DNA of 64,000 nucleotides from Elymus sibiricus (lineage: Eukaryota > Streptophyta > Magnoliopsida > Poales > Poaceae). The DNA lies in the NCBI GenBank assembly GCA_039707655.1, contig CM077672.1, forward strand, positions 458,840,390 through 458,904,389. The letters are read 5' to 3'. A program made the translations under genes and the position numbers. A model generated the notes under the pieces. The model searched no databases. It was not told the DNA's origin and worked only from the letters and a program-made list of their open reading frames with translations. This document shows positions 10,495 through 21,200 of the stretch, piece after piece (within the stretch, counting starts at the first letter, position 1; every line of letters begins with the position of its first letter).

Positions 10495-12346
10495 TGTTGG
10501 AAATATGCCCTAGAGGCAATAATAAATTGGTTATTATTATATTTCCTTGTTCATGATAATCGTTTATTATCCATGCTATAATTGTATTGATTGGAAACTC
10601 AAATACATGTGTGGGTACATAGACAACACTGTGTCCCTAGTATGCCTCTAGTTGACTAGCTCGTTGATCAAAGATGGTTAAGGTTTCCTAGCCATTGACA
10701 TGAGATGTCATTTGATAATGGGATCACATCATTAGGAGAATGATGTGATGGACAAGACCCAAACTGTAAACGTAGCATTTGATCGTGTCAGTTTATTGCT
10801 ATTGTTTTCTGCATGTCAAGTATCTGTTCCTTTGACCATGAGATCATGCAACTCACTGACACCGGAGGAATACCTTGTGTGTATCAAACGTCGCAACGTA
10901 ACTGGGTGACTATAAAGGTGCTCTACAGGTATCTCCGAGGGTGTCTGTTGGGTTGGCATGGATCAAGACTGGGATTTGTTACTCCGTGTGACGGAGAGGT
11001 ATCTCAGGGCCCACTCGGTAATACAACATCACATTGAGCCTTGCAAGCAAAGTGACTAAAGAGTTAGCCACATGATCTTGTATTACGGAACGAGTAAAGA
11101 GACTTGCCGGTAACGAGATTGAACTAGGTATAGTGATACCGACGATCGAATCTCGGGCAAGTAACATACCGAAGAACAAAGGGAACAGCATACGGGATTA
11201 ACTGAATCCTTGACATAGAGGTTCGACCGATAAAGATCTTCGTAGAATATGTAGGAGCCAATATGGGCATCCAGGTCCCGCTATTGGTTATTGATCGTAG
11301 AAGTGTCTCGGTCATGTCTACATAGTTCTCGAACCCGCAGGGTCTACACACTTAACGTTGGTGACGATTAGTATAGTTGAGTTATTTTGTTGGTGACCGA
11401 AGGTTGTTCGGAGTCCCGGATAAGATCCCGGACATGACGAGGATCTTCGGAATAGTCCGGAGGTAAAGATTGATATATGTGATAATAGTGTTTTGATCTC
11501 CGGAAGGGTTCCGGAATTCACCGGAAGGGGTTCCGGATGTTTACCGAAGTGTTCGGGTGCAGCAACACTTTATATGGGCCAAAGGGATAAAGCCCACGAG
11601 GTATTGGAAAGTGCAAAAGTAGTTTTGCTGCCGCGTAAGCGGTACTACCGCTTGGTGAAGCGGTACTACCGCCCGAGCGGTACTACCGCTTGTGTGAAGC
11701 GGTACTACCGCCCGAGCGGTACTACCGCTTGTGTGAAGCGGTACTACCGCTTGTGCGCGGCTGTGCACGTTCGGCAGGGATCCGAGTTGGACTCTTTCCC
11801 TGCGGGCCAAACCGACCTTGTGCGGGCAAAACCGACCTGGAGGAGGCTTTTACTCCAAGTTTAGACCCCAAGGCTCAACATATAAATAGAGGGGCAGGGC
11901 TAGCACACGGGATACATCAAGATTTCCCCAAGCCGTGTGCGGCAACCCTAACCCTCTAGTTCCTCCGTCATAATCTCCGTAGCGCTTGGCGAAGCCCTGC
12001 AGAGATTGTTCCTCACCACCATCACCACGCCGTCGTGCTGCTGGAACTCAACCACTACTTCACCATCGCTCGCTGGATCGAGGAGGTGAAGGCGTCATCA
12101 AGCCGTACGTATGTTGAACGCGGAGGTGCCGTCTGTTCGGCGCTAGTTCGTGATCGGATCGAGGGACGACTTGCGATTTGGATCGCGGAGACGTTCGACT
12201 ACATCAACCGCGTTTCTTAAACGCTTCCGCTTAGCGATCTACAAGGGTACGTAGATTCACTCTCCCTCTCGTAGATGCTCATCACCATGGATAGATCTTG
12301 TGTGTGCGTAGGAAAATTTTTGTTTCCCATGCAACGTTCCCCAACA
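10495..12346 (+). repeat. 3' LTR of Angela/BARE element
   Basis: The LTR is 1852 bp with ends TGTTGG...CCAACA. It is nearly identical to the 5' LTR except for one additional 39-bp unit in the palindromic repeat cluster (11638-11751), a 1-bp difference near 11769 and about six or seven substitutions. Confidence 0.96.
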
Positions 12347-12512
12347 CCTCGGATGCCCGACGTGTCAACTCTTTGGATACACCTCGGCGATCCTCGAGAT
12401 CGGAGATGTGAATATTTGTTGAACCAGTTTTCAAGACCGACGACCGAAGACGAAGAACAGCTCGGAAGAACCGAGGAGCGTCCCCAACTTGAAGACCGGT
12501 TCAGGGGCCTAC

Positions 12513-12931
12513 TGACGGTGTCCTGGACTAGGGGGTACTTACCACGTCGTCTCCCGACCAGTGGGTCGGGCCGAGGACCCCCGTGGCGGTTCACTAATGG
12601 GCCACTTCGGGCAGCCCATGACATCTACGAGGAAGACTCCACATGACCTGGCGCACAAGACGAGGACTCTTCTAAACCCTAGGCCTCTGGTGCATATATA
12701 AACCGAGGCCAGGCTAGTCAATAGATCCACTCATATTCATTAGAACAATCTCGTGGTAGATACCTGTACTTTGTACTACATCCCATATGAATACAATCAA
12801 AAGCAGGACGTAGGGTATTATCTCTTCGAGAGAGCCCGAACCTGGGTAAAATCCTGTGTCCATGTTACCATCGCTCCAAGACGCCTAGCTTAGGACCCCT
12901 ACTACGAGATATGCCGGATTTGACACCGACA
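12513..12931 (+). repeat. 3' LTR of Gypsy copy 1
   Basis: The LTR opens with TGACGGTGTCCTGGACTAGG right after the purine-rich tract TTCAGGGGCCTAC and closes with GACACCGACA, so it has TG...CA ends (419 bp). A TATATAAACC box lies near 12692. The block GCAGGACGTAGGG...CCGAACCTGGGTAAAA (12803-12851) follows, consistent with the R/U5 part. The reverse-complement copy is at 54496-54885. No target duplication can be checked because the 5' end is outside the window. Confidence 0.85.
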
Positions 12932-12934
12932 CCG

Positions 12935-14180
12935 ACTTCAAGTGCAACTCATCATATCCAACCGCAACTGCAAGGGGTATAAAGCGACCGCAAATGGGGT
13001 CGGGGGGGGAGGGTTTGTCGGTGACAAGATGTTTTTTTTAGTTTTTTTTGTAGTAGTAGCAACCGCCGCACCCCAACTACAACTATAACTTATCATACTC
13101 AAGCGCAACTGCAAGGGGTATAAAGCGACCGCAACCACAGTCGAGGGGGGAGGGTTGTCGATGGCGGAATATTTTTTTCGTTTTTAGTTTTTTCGTAGTA
13201 GTTGCAACCGCCGCAACCCGACTGCAACTGCAACTGATCATACCCGAGCGCAATTGCAAAGGGGTATAAAGCGACCGCAACCGGGTCGGCGGAGGGTTTA
13301 TTGGCGGTAGCAGACTTTATTTGGTTTTTTTGTAGTAGTTGCAACCGCCGCAACCTGACTTCAACTACAATTCATCATAACCAAGTGCAACTGTAAGGGG
13401 TATAAAGCGACCGCAACCGGGGTCGGGAGGGGGGGGGGGTTGTCGGTGGCAGGATGTTTTTTCCTTTTTAGTTTTTTTTCCAGTTGTTGCAACCGTCACA
13501 CGCCGACTGCAAATGCAACTCCTCATACTCAAGCGCAACTGCAAGGGGTATAAAGCGACCGCAATCGGGGTCGAGGGGGTAGTGTTGTCAATGGCGAGAT
13601 GTTTTTTCCTTTTTAGTATTTTCTAGGAGTAATTGCAACCGCCGCAATCCGACTGTAACTGCAACTCATCATACCCAACCGCAACTGCAAGGGGCATAAA
13701 GCGACAACAACCGGGGTCGGGGGGAGGTTTTGTCGGTGGCAGGCTATTTTTTATTTTTATTTTTTTATAGTAGTTGCAACCGCCGCAACCCGACTGCAAC
13801 TGCAACTCATCATACCCAAGCGCAACTGCAAGGGGTATAAAGCGACCGTAACCGGGGTCAGGGGGAGGGTTGCCGGTGGCGAGCTATTTTTTTCTTTTTA
13901 GTTTTGTATAGTAGTTGCAACCGCCGCAACCCGACCGCAACTGCAACTCATCATACCCAAGCGCAACTACAAGGGGTATAAAGCGACCGTAACCGGGGTC
14001 GTGGGGAAGGGTTGTCGTTGGCGGGCTGTTTTTTCTTTTTAGTTTTTTATAGTAGTTGCAACCGCTGCTACCCGATCGCAACTGCAACTCATCATACCCA
14101 AGCGCAATTGCAAGGGGTATAAAGCGACCACAACCGAGTCGGGGAGGGGGATGGGGGGAGGGTTTGCCGATGGCGGCGGA
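12935..14180 (+). repeat. Tandem array of about nine ~142-bp units with G-rich tracts
   Basis: The landmark CATCATA(C/T)CCAA(G/C)CGCAACTG recurs near 12949, 13089, 13229, 13371, 13519, 13664, 13806, 13948 and 14089 (spacings about 140-147 bp). Each unit also has GGGGTATAAAGCGACCGCAAC, a G-run block, a T-rich stretch and AGTTGCAACCGCCGCAACC. The period is not a multiple of three, so the short minus-strand reading frames are not coding. The array starts directly after the Gypsy 3' LTR. Decayed outliers (GCAACTGCAAGGGG-like) occur to about 14515. I do not recognise the family. Confidence 0.9.
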
Positions 14181-15287
14181 GTTGAATGTCAAACACTCGA
14201 TATAGAACTACAAGTGTTGTAACCATGACCTAACTCTAGAGGAAGACACGCCCTCGTAACTACACACGACACATGTATCATGCAACTGCAAGGGGACAAC
14301 GTAAATTCAATTAAGGCGGCGCTGTAATTTATTTTTATGTTTTTGTCGTTTTCTCTCCCTTCGCACGAGAAACAATATTCTTAGATGATCCCCCGTCTAA
14401 GGGAATGTCTTGTTTCCCTTCGGGTTTTTCTCTTGAAAAAAACTACCGCGAGCCAGTTGCATGTCCACCCCTTGACACGCAACTGCACATGACACACATA
14501 CCACGCAATTGCAAGGACCTCAATACGGCGGGCATTTTTCTAAATACACGGTGAAATTTTTGTGAACACAAGTTGAACTGTTTTAGCATTGAAAATCATT
14601 TTCTAGATACACGTGAATGTTTCAAATAATACTATTTTTTTTCCAAATGGCTATTTTTAGTACATGACATATAATTTTGGAATTGTGTGAACATTTTTTT
14701 GTGAAATATCACGTCAAAGGTAAAATTTTGTTTACATATTTTTATTTTCAAGGAACATGAAAAATAAAAGAACTTGAATAGGAAAAATTAAAAAAATGTA
14801 ACATAGAAACAGAAAAGAAAACCAGTGAAGAACTGCACTTTAGAATAAAAAAACGCATGAGAAGAAAACGTTAGGCTGGATAGTGCTTGTGGCGATCGCT
14901 GCTGCCTGCAAAAGAAAAAAAAATCGCAATCTAGCCCAGAACGTAGGAACTGAAAAACGTGTGTGTTGGGTTCGCTAAAAAAACGTGCGTGTTAGGTTCG
15001 GCCTACATCCAAAACGGGCTGAAACAATAAATAAATGATGTCATCTGATGTGAGGTGAATGAGACCAAATTATATCTCATCTAGATGAGGTCTAGGCACT
15101 CCCACCCTGTCCCCTACTTGATGTGTAGGGGAACCATTGGTGGGTATTTTGGAGGAAGTTTCATCCCACCTGAATTAATTAACAAGGGGATTAGGGAAGA
15201 ATACGTGGGAATTGACATGTTTAATTTCTTTTCCCTGCCCTTCTCAACTCCCTTACCCCCTAACCAAACAATGGATTATATGCCTCA
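14181..15287. other. Intergenic, no gene seen
   Basis: The first 350 bp hold decayed pieces of the adjacent tandem repeat. About 14530-14850 is AT-rich with TTTTTGTGAACA-like words common in degenerate Triticeae transposon DNA. No supported reading frame. Confidence 0.6.
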
Positions 15288-15562
15288 TAGCCTCTTTGAT
15301 TCGCAGGATTTGTAAAATGCAGGAATAGGCAAAATAGAGGAATGGAGTTGCATTTCATCCTGAATCCTATACAATTAGTATGAGCGTTTGATTGTGTGCA
15401 GGCAAAACGTAGGATTTTTCACATGAGGATGGAGTGGATGGAAATTTTCCTATGAAAACCAGTACAAGTGTGAATTGCAATCCGATGTATCAAACAACCC
15501 ACGAAGAAAAAAATCCTAAGGATTAGAATTCTCCAAAATTCCTTTAAATCAAAGAGGGGCTA
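15288..15562. mobile_element. MITE with CCTCTTTGATT inverted ends (Harbinger/Tourist-like)
   Basis: The ends AGCCTCTTTGATTCGCAGGA and (reverse complement) AGCCCCTCTTTGATTTAAAG form imperfect terminal inverted repeats around about 275 bp without coding capacity. A related element with decayed 3' end is at 25431-25778. The target duplication is not clear. Confidence 0.65.
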
Positions 15563-17204
15563 AACTCCCATTTCTTATGACTAATTCCCTCCAACCAAAC
15601 ACGCAGTACGAACCTTCCTTCCCCACTAATCAACCTCGCCCCCCCCCCCCCCCCCCCCCGAATTTCAGGATGGGTCCGGGCCTGCAATAATCTCCAATTA
15701 AAGATTGCCACATCATTCCATAACGATCCCTTACCCCGTAATCTTATGTAGGTGTAGCAAAGCTCAATTAAATGTGGGAAATATATGCAACCCACTACTC
15801 TTCTCTTTAGATAATAACAGTTGCACATACAACAACTTCCTGTGATATACATTTTCATACAACAATAGGCGAAAAACTGAACAACCAATACACGAATTTG
15901 TCACGCAGGTGCACTTTGCTACAAAAGCTGTTGAGTCAAACTTTGGACGGTTTTGGTAAGGTGTTGTCGCGAAGTGCACTTTGGTATGAAATCCACATCT
16001 TGTGCAGTTCATGAGAGGAAAGTGGATCAAACTGGGGTGACATACGACGTGGGAGGAGCTCGATGAATCCATGTCGACTAGCCGCGGACTACGAAGTCGA
16101 AGGAGAGAGAATGGCAGTGAGGCGCTGAGGCAATGGTAGCCGCCATCATAGGGCTCTGACTAGAGATTTGAAACTGCGTTATGTACCGTGGCCATATGAG
16201 CCACGTCATAAAGCCAGCGCAGCTAGAAGGAGCCCAATAGAAACACGGGCCCAGCCCAGCAACACCACACTCAGGGCTGGCTAGTATGCTCACCCTGCAA
16301 CATAGCTAGTGGCCCGTCAAAAATAACTAGTGGCCCGTCATCTAGGAAGAGCCCACGAGCCACGTGTCACTCGCCCTGAGGGCAGCCCCCTGGGACCTCC
16401 TATTTAGCCGAAATCACTTGCTAAGTGGCACCCCTTGCAAAGATCACTCCATACTTCTCTAGTGATGGCAAGTGGCACACATGGTGCACTGCATGTGCGC
16501 CACTTGTCGCTACCGGGAGTTTTTTTTTCCGTTTATTCGTTTTTTCATAATGGTTTATCCCTTGAACCATGTGTCCAAATGACGATCCCTTTTCACCGTT
16601 GTATTTCTCGCATCGAGATATTTGAAATTAGATTCCATGTTAATAAGTTTTGACCATTTTTTGGGTGAAAATACCAAAAAATAGGGGAAAAACCCCAAAA
16701 ATAAAAAAACAACAAAAAACAAAAATCAGAAATAAAGAAAACCGAAAAACACTGCAAACCGAAACAACTGAAAACCAAAAGCACGTTGCGCTTTTCATTT
16801 TTTTGAAAGGGAAAGAAGCACATTTGTGCTTCCACGAGAAGCAAAACTGTGCTTCATGCATTTGTTTAAAAAAAAACTGAATTGTTTTTCGAGGAAAACG
16901 TAGAAAAAACTGAGCATAATCCATAAACCCAAAACAAGCAAAAAAAAAAAACTCCGAAAATGCGGACAGAGAAGAGAAAAAATCGTGCTCCCGCAGGGTG
17001 CGCCAGCGCCGACATGTGGTGACCGCTGGGCGCACCAAGTGGCGCACTCACAAACCACCCAAAGTGCCCGCTGGGTTTCCCCCGAAGGGTACCCCTTAAT
17101 TAGTTTTTTTGAGGGGACCCCTTAATTAGTTGCTCCCCTATTTAGCGCATAAGACGTTGGATGACCCACAAACGTGTAACCCCCGCTCCCTCGCGCGCTC
17201 TTGT
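15563..17204. other. Intergenic, degenerate transposon-like DNA, with a C21 homopolymer
   Basis: A run of 21 C lies at 15639-15659. From about 16500 to 17000 the sequence is A/T-rich with AAAAACCGAAAAC-like words and the imperfect inverted words GTGCTTCCACGAGAAGC. Around 17085-17135 the phrase CCCCTTAATTAGTT is duplicated. These are typical of decayed DNA transposons in Triticeae. No gene is supported. Confidence 0.5.
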
Positions 17205-18017
17205 GGGCCGGCCCATATTCGGGGCAGGTGCGCCCCTGCTTTTTTCTTTAGTTTTTGCCTTTTCATTTTATTTGCTTGTATAAAAAATGTTCGTGATTTC
17301 AAAAAAGTTCTGAATTTCACAAAATGTTCAGAAATCTAAAAATTGTTCATGGTTTTCAAAAAATATTCCAACTTTCAAAAAGTAGTCAAAAAGTTTGAAA
17401 ATGTTCATGAATTGTTAAAAATATACACAAATTTGAAAAATGTTTGTGAATATGAAAAAGGTTCATGTATTCCAAAAATGTTTGAGAATTCTAAAAACGT
17501 TCATGAATATTTTAAAAACACGATTTTGAAAATATTCATGAATTTTAAAAAATGACTGTGAATTCAAAAAATGTTCAAATGTTCAAAATTTTTATAAAAT
17601 GTGCACAATTTTCTTTAAAAGGTAGCGAATATAATAAAGTTTACAATTTTGAAAATATATTTAAAATTTAAAAAAAGTTCAAAACTTTCAATAAATATTC
17701 ACGAATTCAAAAATTTTCATGAATTTCAAACAATGCTCGCGAGTTTTATAATTGTTCATGAATTTCAAAGAATGTTCGCACATTTGGAAAAAATCCCAAT
17801 TTTAAAAATTGGGCTTGATTTTCAAAAAAGTATATGAATTTGAAAATTGTTAGCTTTATAAAGTATTTACGAATTTTTAAAAGTTTTCCAATTTGAAAAA
17901 TACAGTAAAATAAAGAAGAAAAAGAAAGAGCACAATAGAAAAAAAACCTAAAAGGAAAAAGAGAGACAGAAAAGGGTCAGAAGAAATTTAGTAACAGACG
18001 AATGGGCTGGCCCATGA
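17205..18017. repeat. AT-rich degenerate repeat bounded by GGGCCGGCCCAT-type words
   Basis: Between TGGGCCGGCCCAT (about 17206) and ATGGGCTGGCCCAT (about 18002) lies some 700 bp of loosely repeated AAAATGTTCATGAATTTCAAAA-like phrases with no fixed period. The matching palindromic words at both ends suggest a non-autonomous DNA transposon, but ends and target duplication are not resolved. The right edge is only about 205 bp from the NAPRT start codon. Confidence 0.45.
18001..18016 (+). promoter_or_regulatory. Paired TGGGC(C/T) site-II-like motif upstream of NAPRT
   Basis: AATGGGCTGGCCCATG holds two TGGGCY motifs in inverted arrangement, about 205 bp before the NAPRT start codon. In plants such site II motifs are bound by TCP factors and are common in housekeeping promoters. 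It could instead be just the end of the adjacent repeat. Confidence 0.35.
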
Positions 18018-18221
18018 CGGCGGGCGTGGGTGCGCGTCGGGTCGCTATCCGCCGACCCGCGCGGGGAATAGGATTCCCCTTTCTCCAGTTTCCTCTTCGC
18101 AGTACCATCCGCTGCCTACGAGATTCCCCCCCTCCTCCAGCCGCTCCACTCCGACCTCTCCGCTCTCGCACCACCACCACCACCACAGCTCGGCCCCCCT
18201 CTCCCCCCTCCTCTCGGGAAG

Positions 18222-21200
18222 ATGGCCGCGGCGGCGTTGGCGAACGGGGACGTGCGCGCTGGCGGCGGGGGCGCGGTGCCGCGGCCGACGAACCCGATGG
18301 TCACGCCCCTGCTCACCGACCTCTACCAGTTCTCCATGGCCTACGCCTACTGGAAGGCCGGCAAGCACCTCGACCGCGCCGTGTAAGCACCCTAACTTAC
18401 TCAACCTCCGCTCGCTCCATTGTTACGTGCTGTGTTTGATACTGAGCTCCGACGGGCGACGGCGGAGTGAAGGTTTAGGAGCAGTAGACAGTTCCCGGCT
18501 CCGCCGAATCAGGCGCGGGGGAGGCCCAGTTTGGTGCTGAAGTTTAGGATCTGTTCTGTACAGCCGTGTCCCGGATTCGAGCTCCGGGGAGATTTCGTGC
18601 TGTCAAATTTGGACTGGTGTGATGTCTGTCTGTTAATCAGTTTGCTAGTCAAGTGTTCCATTTAAGGGACTATTAGGTTCGATGTACAGTATGAAACTTG
18701 TGTGGTGCATATTTTGGCGGTTGCTCCATTATTGCGTGCGGTTGCTCCATTATTGCGGAACAGTAGAAATCGTCGGTCGTTCTTATTGGGAGAAATAAAC
18801 AAACCATGTTTGATGTAGCCTAAGCAGAATCTGAGACGAAAACTTATGCTGATGGAATATATGGCAACTGTGTATAGATTCAGTGATACCCACCTTTGAT
18901 AAAAGCAAGCAGTAAACCAAGTATCAAGCTTGCTTGCCAATGTTAAAAACCAATGTAAATAGTCTATAACCAAGCAATCGCATGCACACATTACAAGCGT
19001 ACTGTTTCTGGAGGTTATATCAAGCATAGCTGCAGTGTTAATTAGAACCATATGGATGAGGCCAGCCAGGCGAACAGTTTATCTGTATGCCCTACCTGGA
19101 AATGTGATATCCAGTCTTCTAATCAAGTTATCATGCTCTTATGCTTGTTGATGTTTATTGTGAACCATACTGTTTTCAGCTTTGATCTTTACTTCCGGAA
19201 GAGCCCCTTTGCTGGTGAGTTCACCGTCTTTGGCGGCCTTGAAGAGTGTATACGATTTATTGCCAACTTCATGTTCAAAGAAGAGGAAATCAATTTTCTG
19301 CGCACTGCATTGCCTACATGTGAGGTAAGAATACCAATGTTGTAGAAAACATGTGGATCATTTATGGGAAATCCTGCACTCTATCTTGATTATGCTCATG
19401 CTCATGTATGAATAGGTTTAGTCGATTTGAATGCTCATACAAGTGGAAGGATCAGGGTAGTGGGTACTAAAGGGATCCTTGTGGATGCCCCCCTGAACCC
19501 ATCCACCATCCAGAATGCCTATGGACAAACAAAACCCACAATATAATTTTAGTTGTCACTCTTAAGTAGACTCATTCTTGTTTAGATAACCATTTTCATC
19601 TTTGCGTTCAACTAAAACTGTATGCTTAATTTTCTTTTGGTAGGATGGCTTCTTTGAGTACCTCAGTTCGATTGACTGCTCAGATGTTGAGGTTTATGCC
19701 ATCCCTGAGGGCTCTACCGTGTTTCCTAAGGTTCCACTGATGATAATCGAAGGACCTGTTGCGGTATGTACCATGAGATGTTTAGCAAATAAAATTCATA
19801 GTTGTCATATGTTACCTTATTTAGTTTTTCCTTTTATTTTTTGTCCCAGGTTGTCCAACTTCTTGAAACTCCATTTTTAAGTCTGGTGAACTATGCTTCA
19901 TTGGTTACTACAAATGCTTCAAGGCACCGCCTTGTAGCAGGAAAGCCAAAGAATTTACTTGAATTTGGACTTCGAAGGGCTCAAGTGGGTCTTACTTTGT
20001 TTTGTTTTGCTTCTTTTGATCCATTATCCTTAACATGGACTTATGAGCACTCGTCTATCAGGGGCCAGATGGAGGAATCAGTGCATCAAGATATTCTTAT
20101 ATGGGAGGATTTGATGCAACAAGGTATGGTCTGCTCACACAATGAGCACAATATGTACCTTTACAATTTTCTCATAGTCTCTTTCTATCTGCCTTCGAAC
20201 ATTTTTGTTATGTCTTCATAGGTCTTAGCTTTGTAAATTATTTGCTGGGTGCTCATGGTAGGCGATATATCTTTGAGTTTCTTCTGCTACTGATGCAAAC
20301 TATTGTTAACTGTCTAGATTAGGATCACATGTTTTCTTGAACTTGACTATACAGTTTTAAACCATGTTAAGTCATCATAAGATGATAACTATTCTTACTC
20401 AATATTTGAACATGTGAAACAACTTTAAATTATACTGAAGGCTGTACAATGCTTATCCAAACAGACATTTATCATAATAAGCAATAGTCTGACATTCCTA
20501 CCCGAGCAGCAATGTTGCAGCAGGAAGGTTGTTTGGGATACCGATACGTGGGACTCACTCACATGCATTTGTGAGCTCTTTCCTGGTTAGTAGTTACTTT
20601 CAGGTCTTGCTATGGTTATGAATAAATTTTCTGGTGTTTGGGACTTGCTTCAATTTTGTTATTTAATGGTTGAAATGTCATTCCTGTTCAGGAAAGAAAC
20701 ATCTTCCATGTTCTAATAATTCTTCATGGATAGGCTTGATTTCTCTAGAATGTATCCGACATAGATTGTGTTTATTACCATTCATCTAGCACAAGCTTGC
20801 TTCTTTCCCTAGTTCCCCTCTTTTCATCTCGCGCAATTCCAGTTTGGACCAACTATTTGATACTTTGAGAAAGAATAAATCCAGATAGAGTATGCATTTG
20901 GGCCAAAATTTCCTAACCAGTTGCACTTGTATTGAATACATAGATGAACATAAATCATTCATCAATCCGATGATATTAGTCAATCCCTCTGACATTGATA
21001 TTCAAATGCAAAATAGTGAAAAACAGTATATATATTTGGTGAGCGAAGCTAAGCGTATGCTTATCAAATATATAAATATAATCATAACATCTGGCTAGTA
21101 TGAGCAAAAATCTAAGTCACGTAATTTTCACCCAGTTAAGACACAATAGATCTGACCATTTAAAATAGAAACCTATCAGGTAAATGTACAGGATGCAATA

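Larger units (their letters stand above)
3366..12346 (+). mobile_element. Full-length Angela/BARE/WIS-type Copia retrotransposon
   Basis: The element has two long LTRs (3366-5179 and 10495-12346), a primer-binding site, a long leader, one open gag-pol frame and a polypurine tract. It is flanked by a perfect 5-bp target duplication, CCTCG, at 3361-3365 and 12347-12351. By eye the LTRs differ by only about six or seven substitutions, a 39-bp unit difference and a 1-bp difference, so the insertion is recent. The LTR start TGTTGGAAATATGCCCTAGA is the signature of the Angela/BARE-1/WIS family of Triticeae. It is inserted in Gypsy copy 1 in the same orientation. All parts needed for mobility appear present. 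Confidence 0.97.
1..12931 (+). mobile_element. Gypsy-type LTR retrotransposon copy 1, 3' part, split by a nested Copia element
   Basis: The sequence 1-3365 plus 12347-12512 is the non-coding, CTCGG-rich 3' internal region, and 12513-12931 is the 3' LTR. The 5' part lies beyond the window. The nested Angela element (3366-12346) interrupts it. The same sequence occurs in reverse complement at 54496 to about 58720, roughly 88-90% alike where I compared it, so the element is multicopy. No gag or pol reading frame survives in the visible part. Orientation follows from the TATA-like box in the LTR (about 12692) and the polypurine tract just before 12513. It resembles Triticeae Gypsy families such as Fatima from memory, and that family name is unverified. 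Confidence 0.8.

Noticed and set aside
12935..14180. CRISPR-like array of repeats and spacers
   Set aside because: The whole 142-bp unit is repeated, with no unique spacers, in a plant nuclear genome.
12938..14192. Minus-strand frames with repeating peptides (VALYPLQLRLGYDELQLQ-like)
   Set aside because: They follow from the ~142-bp tandem repeat. The period is not divisible by three, frames break in every unit, and there is no start or domain.
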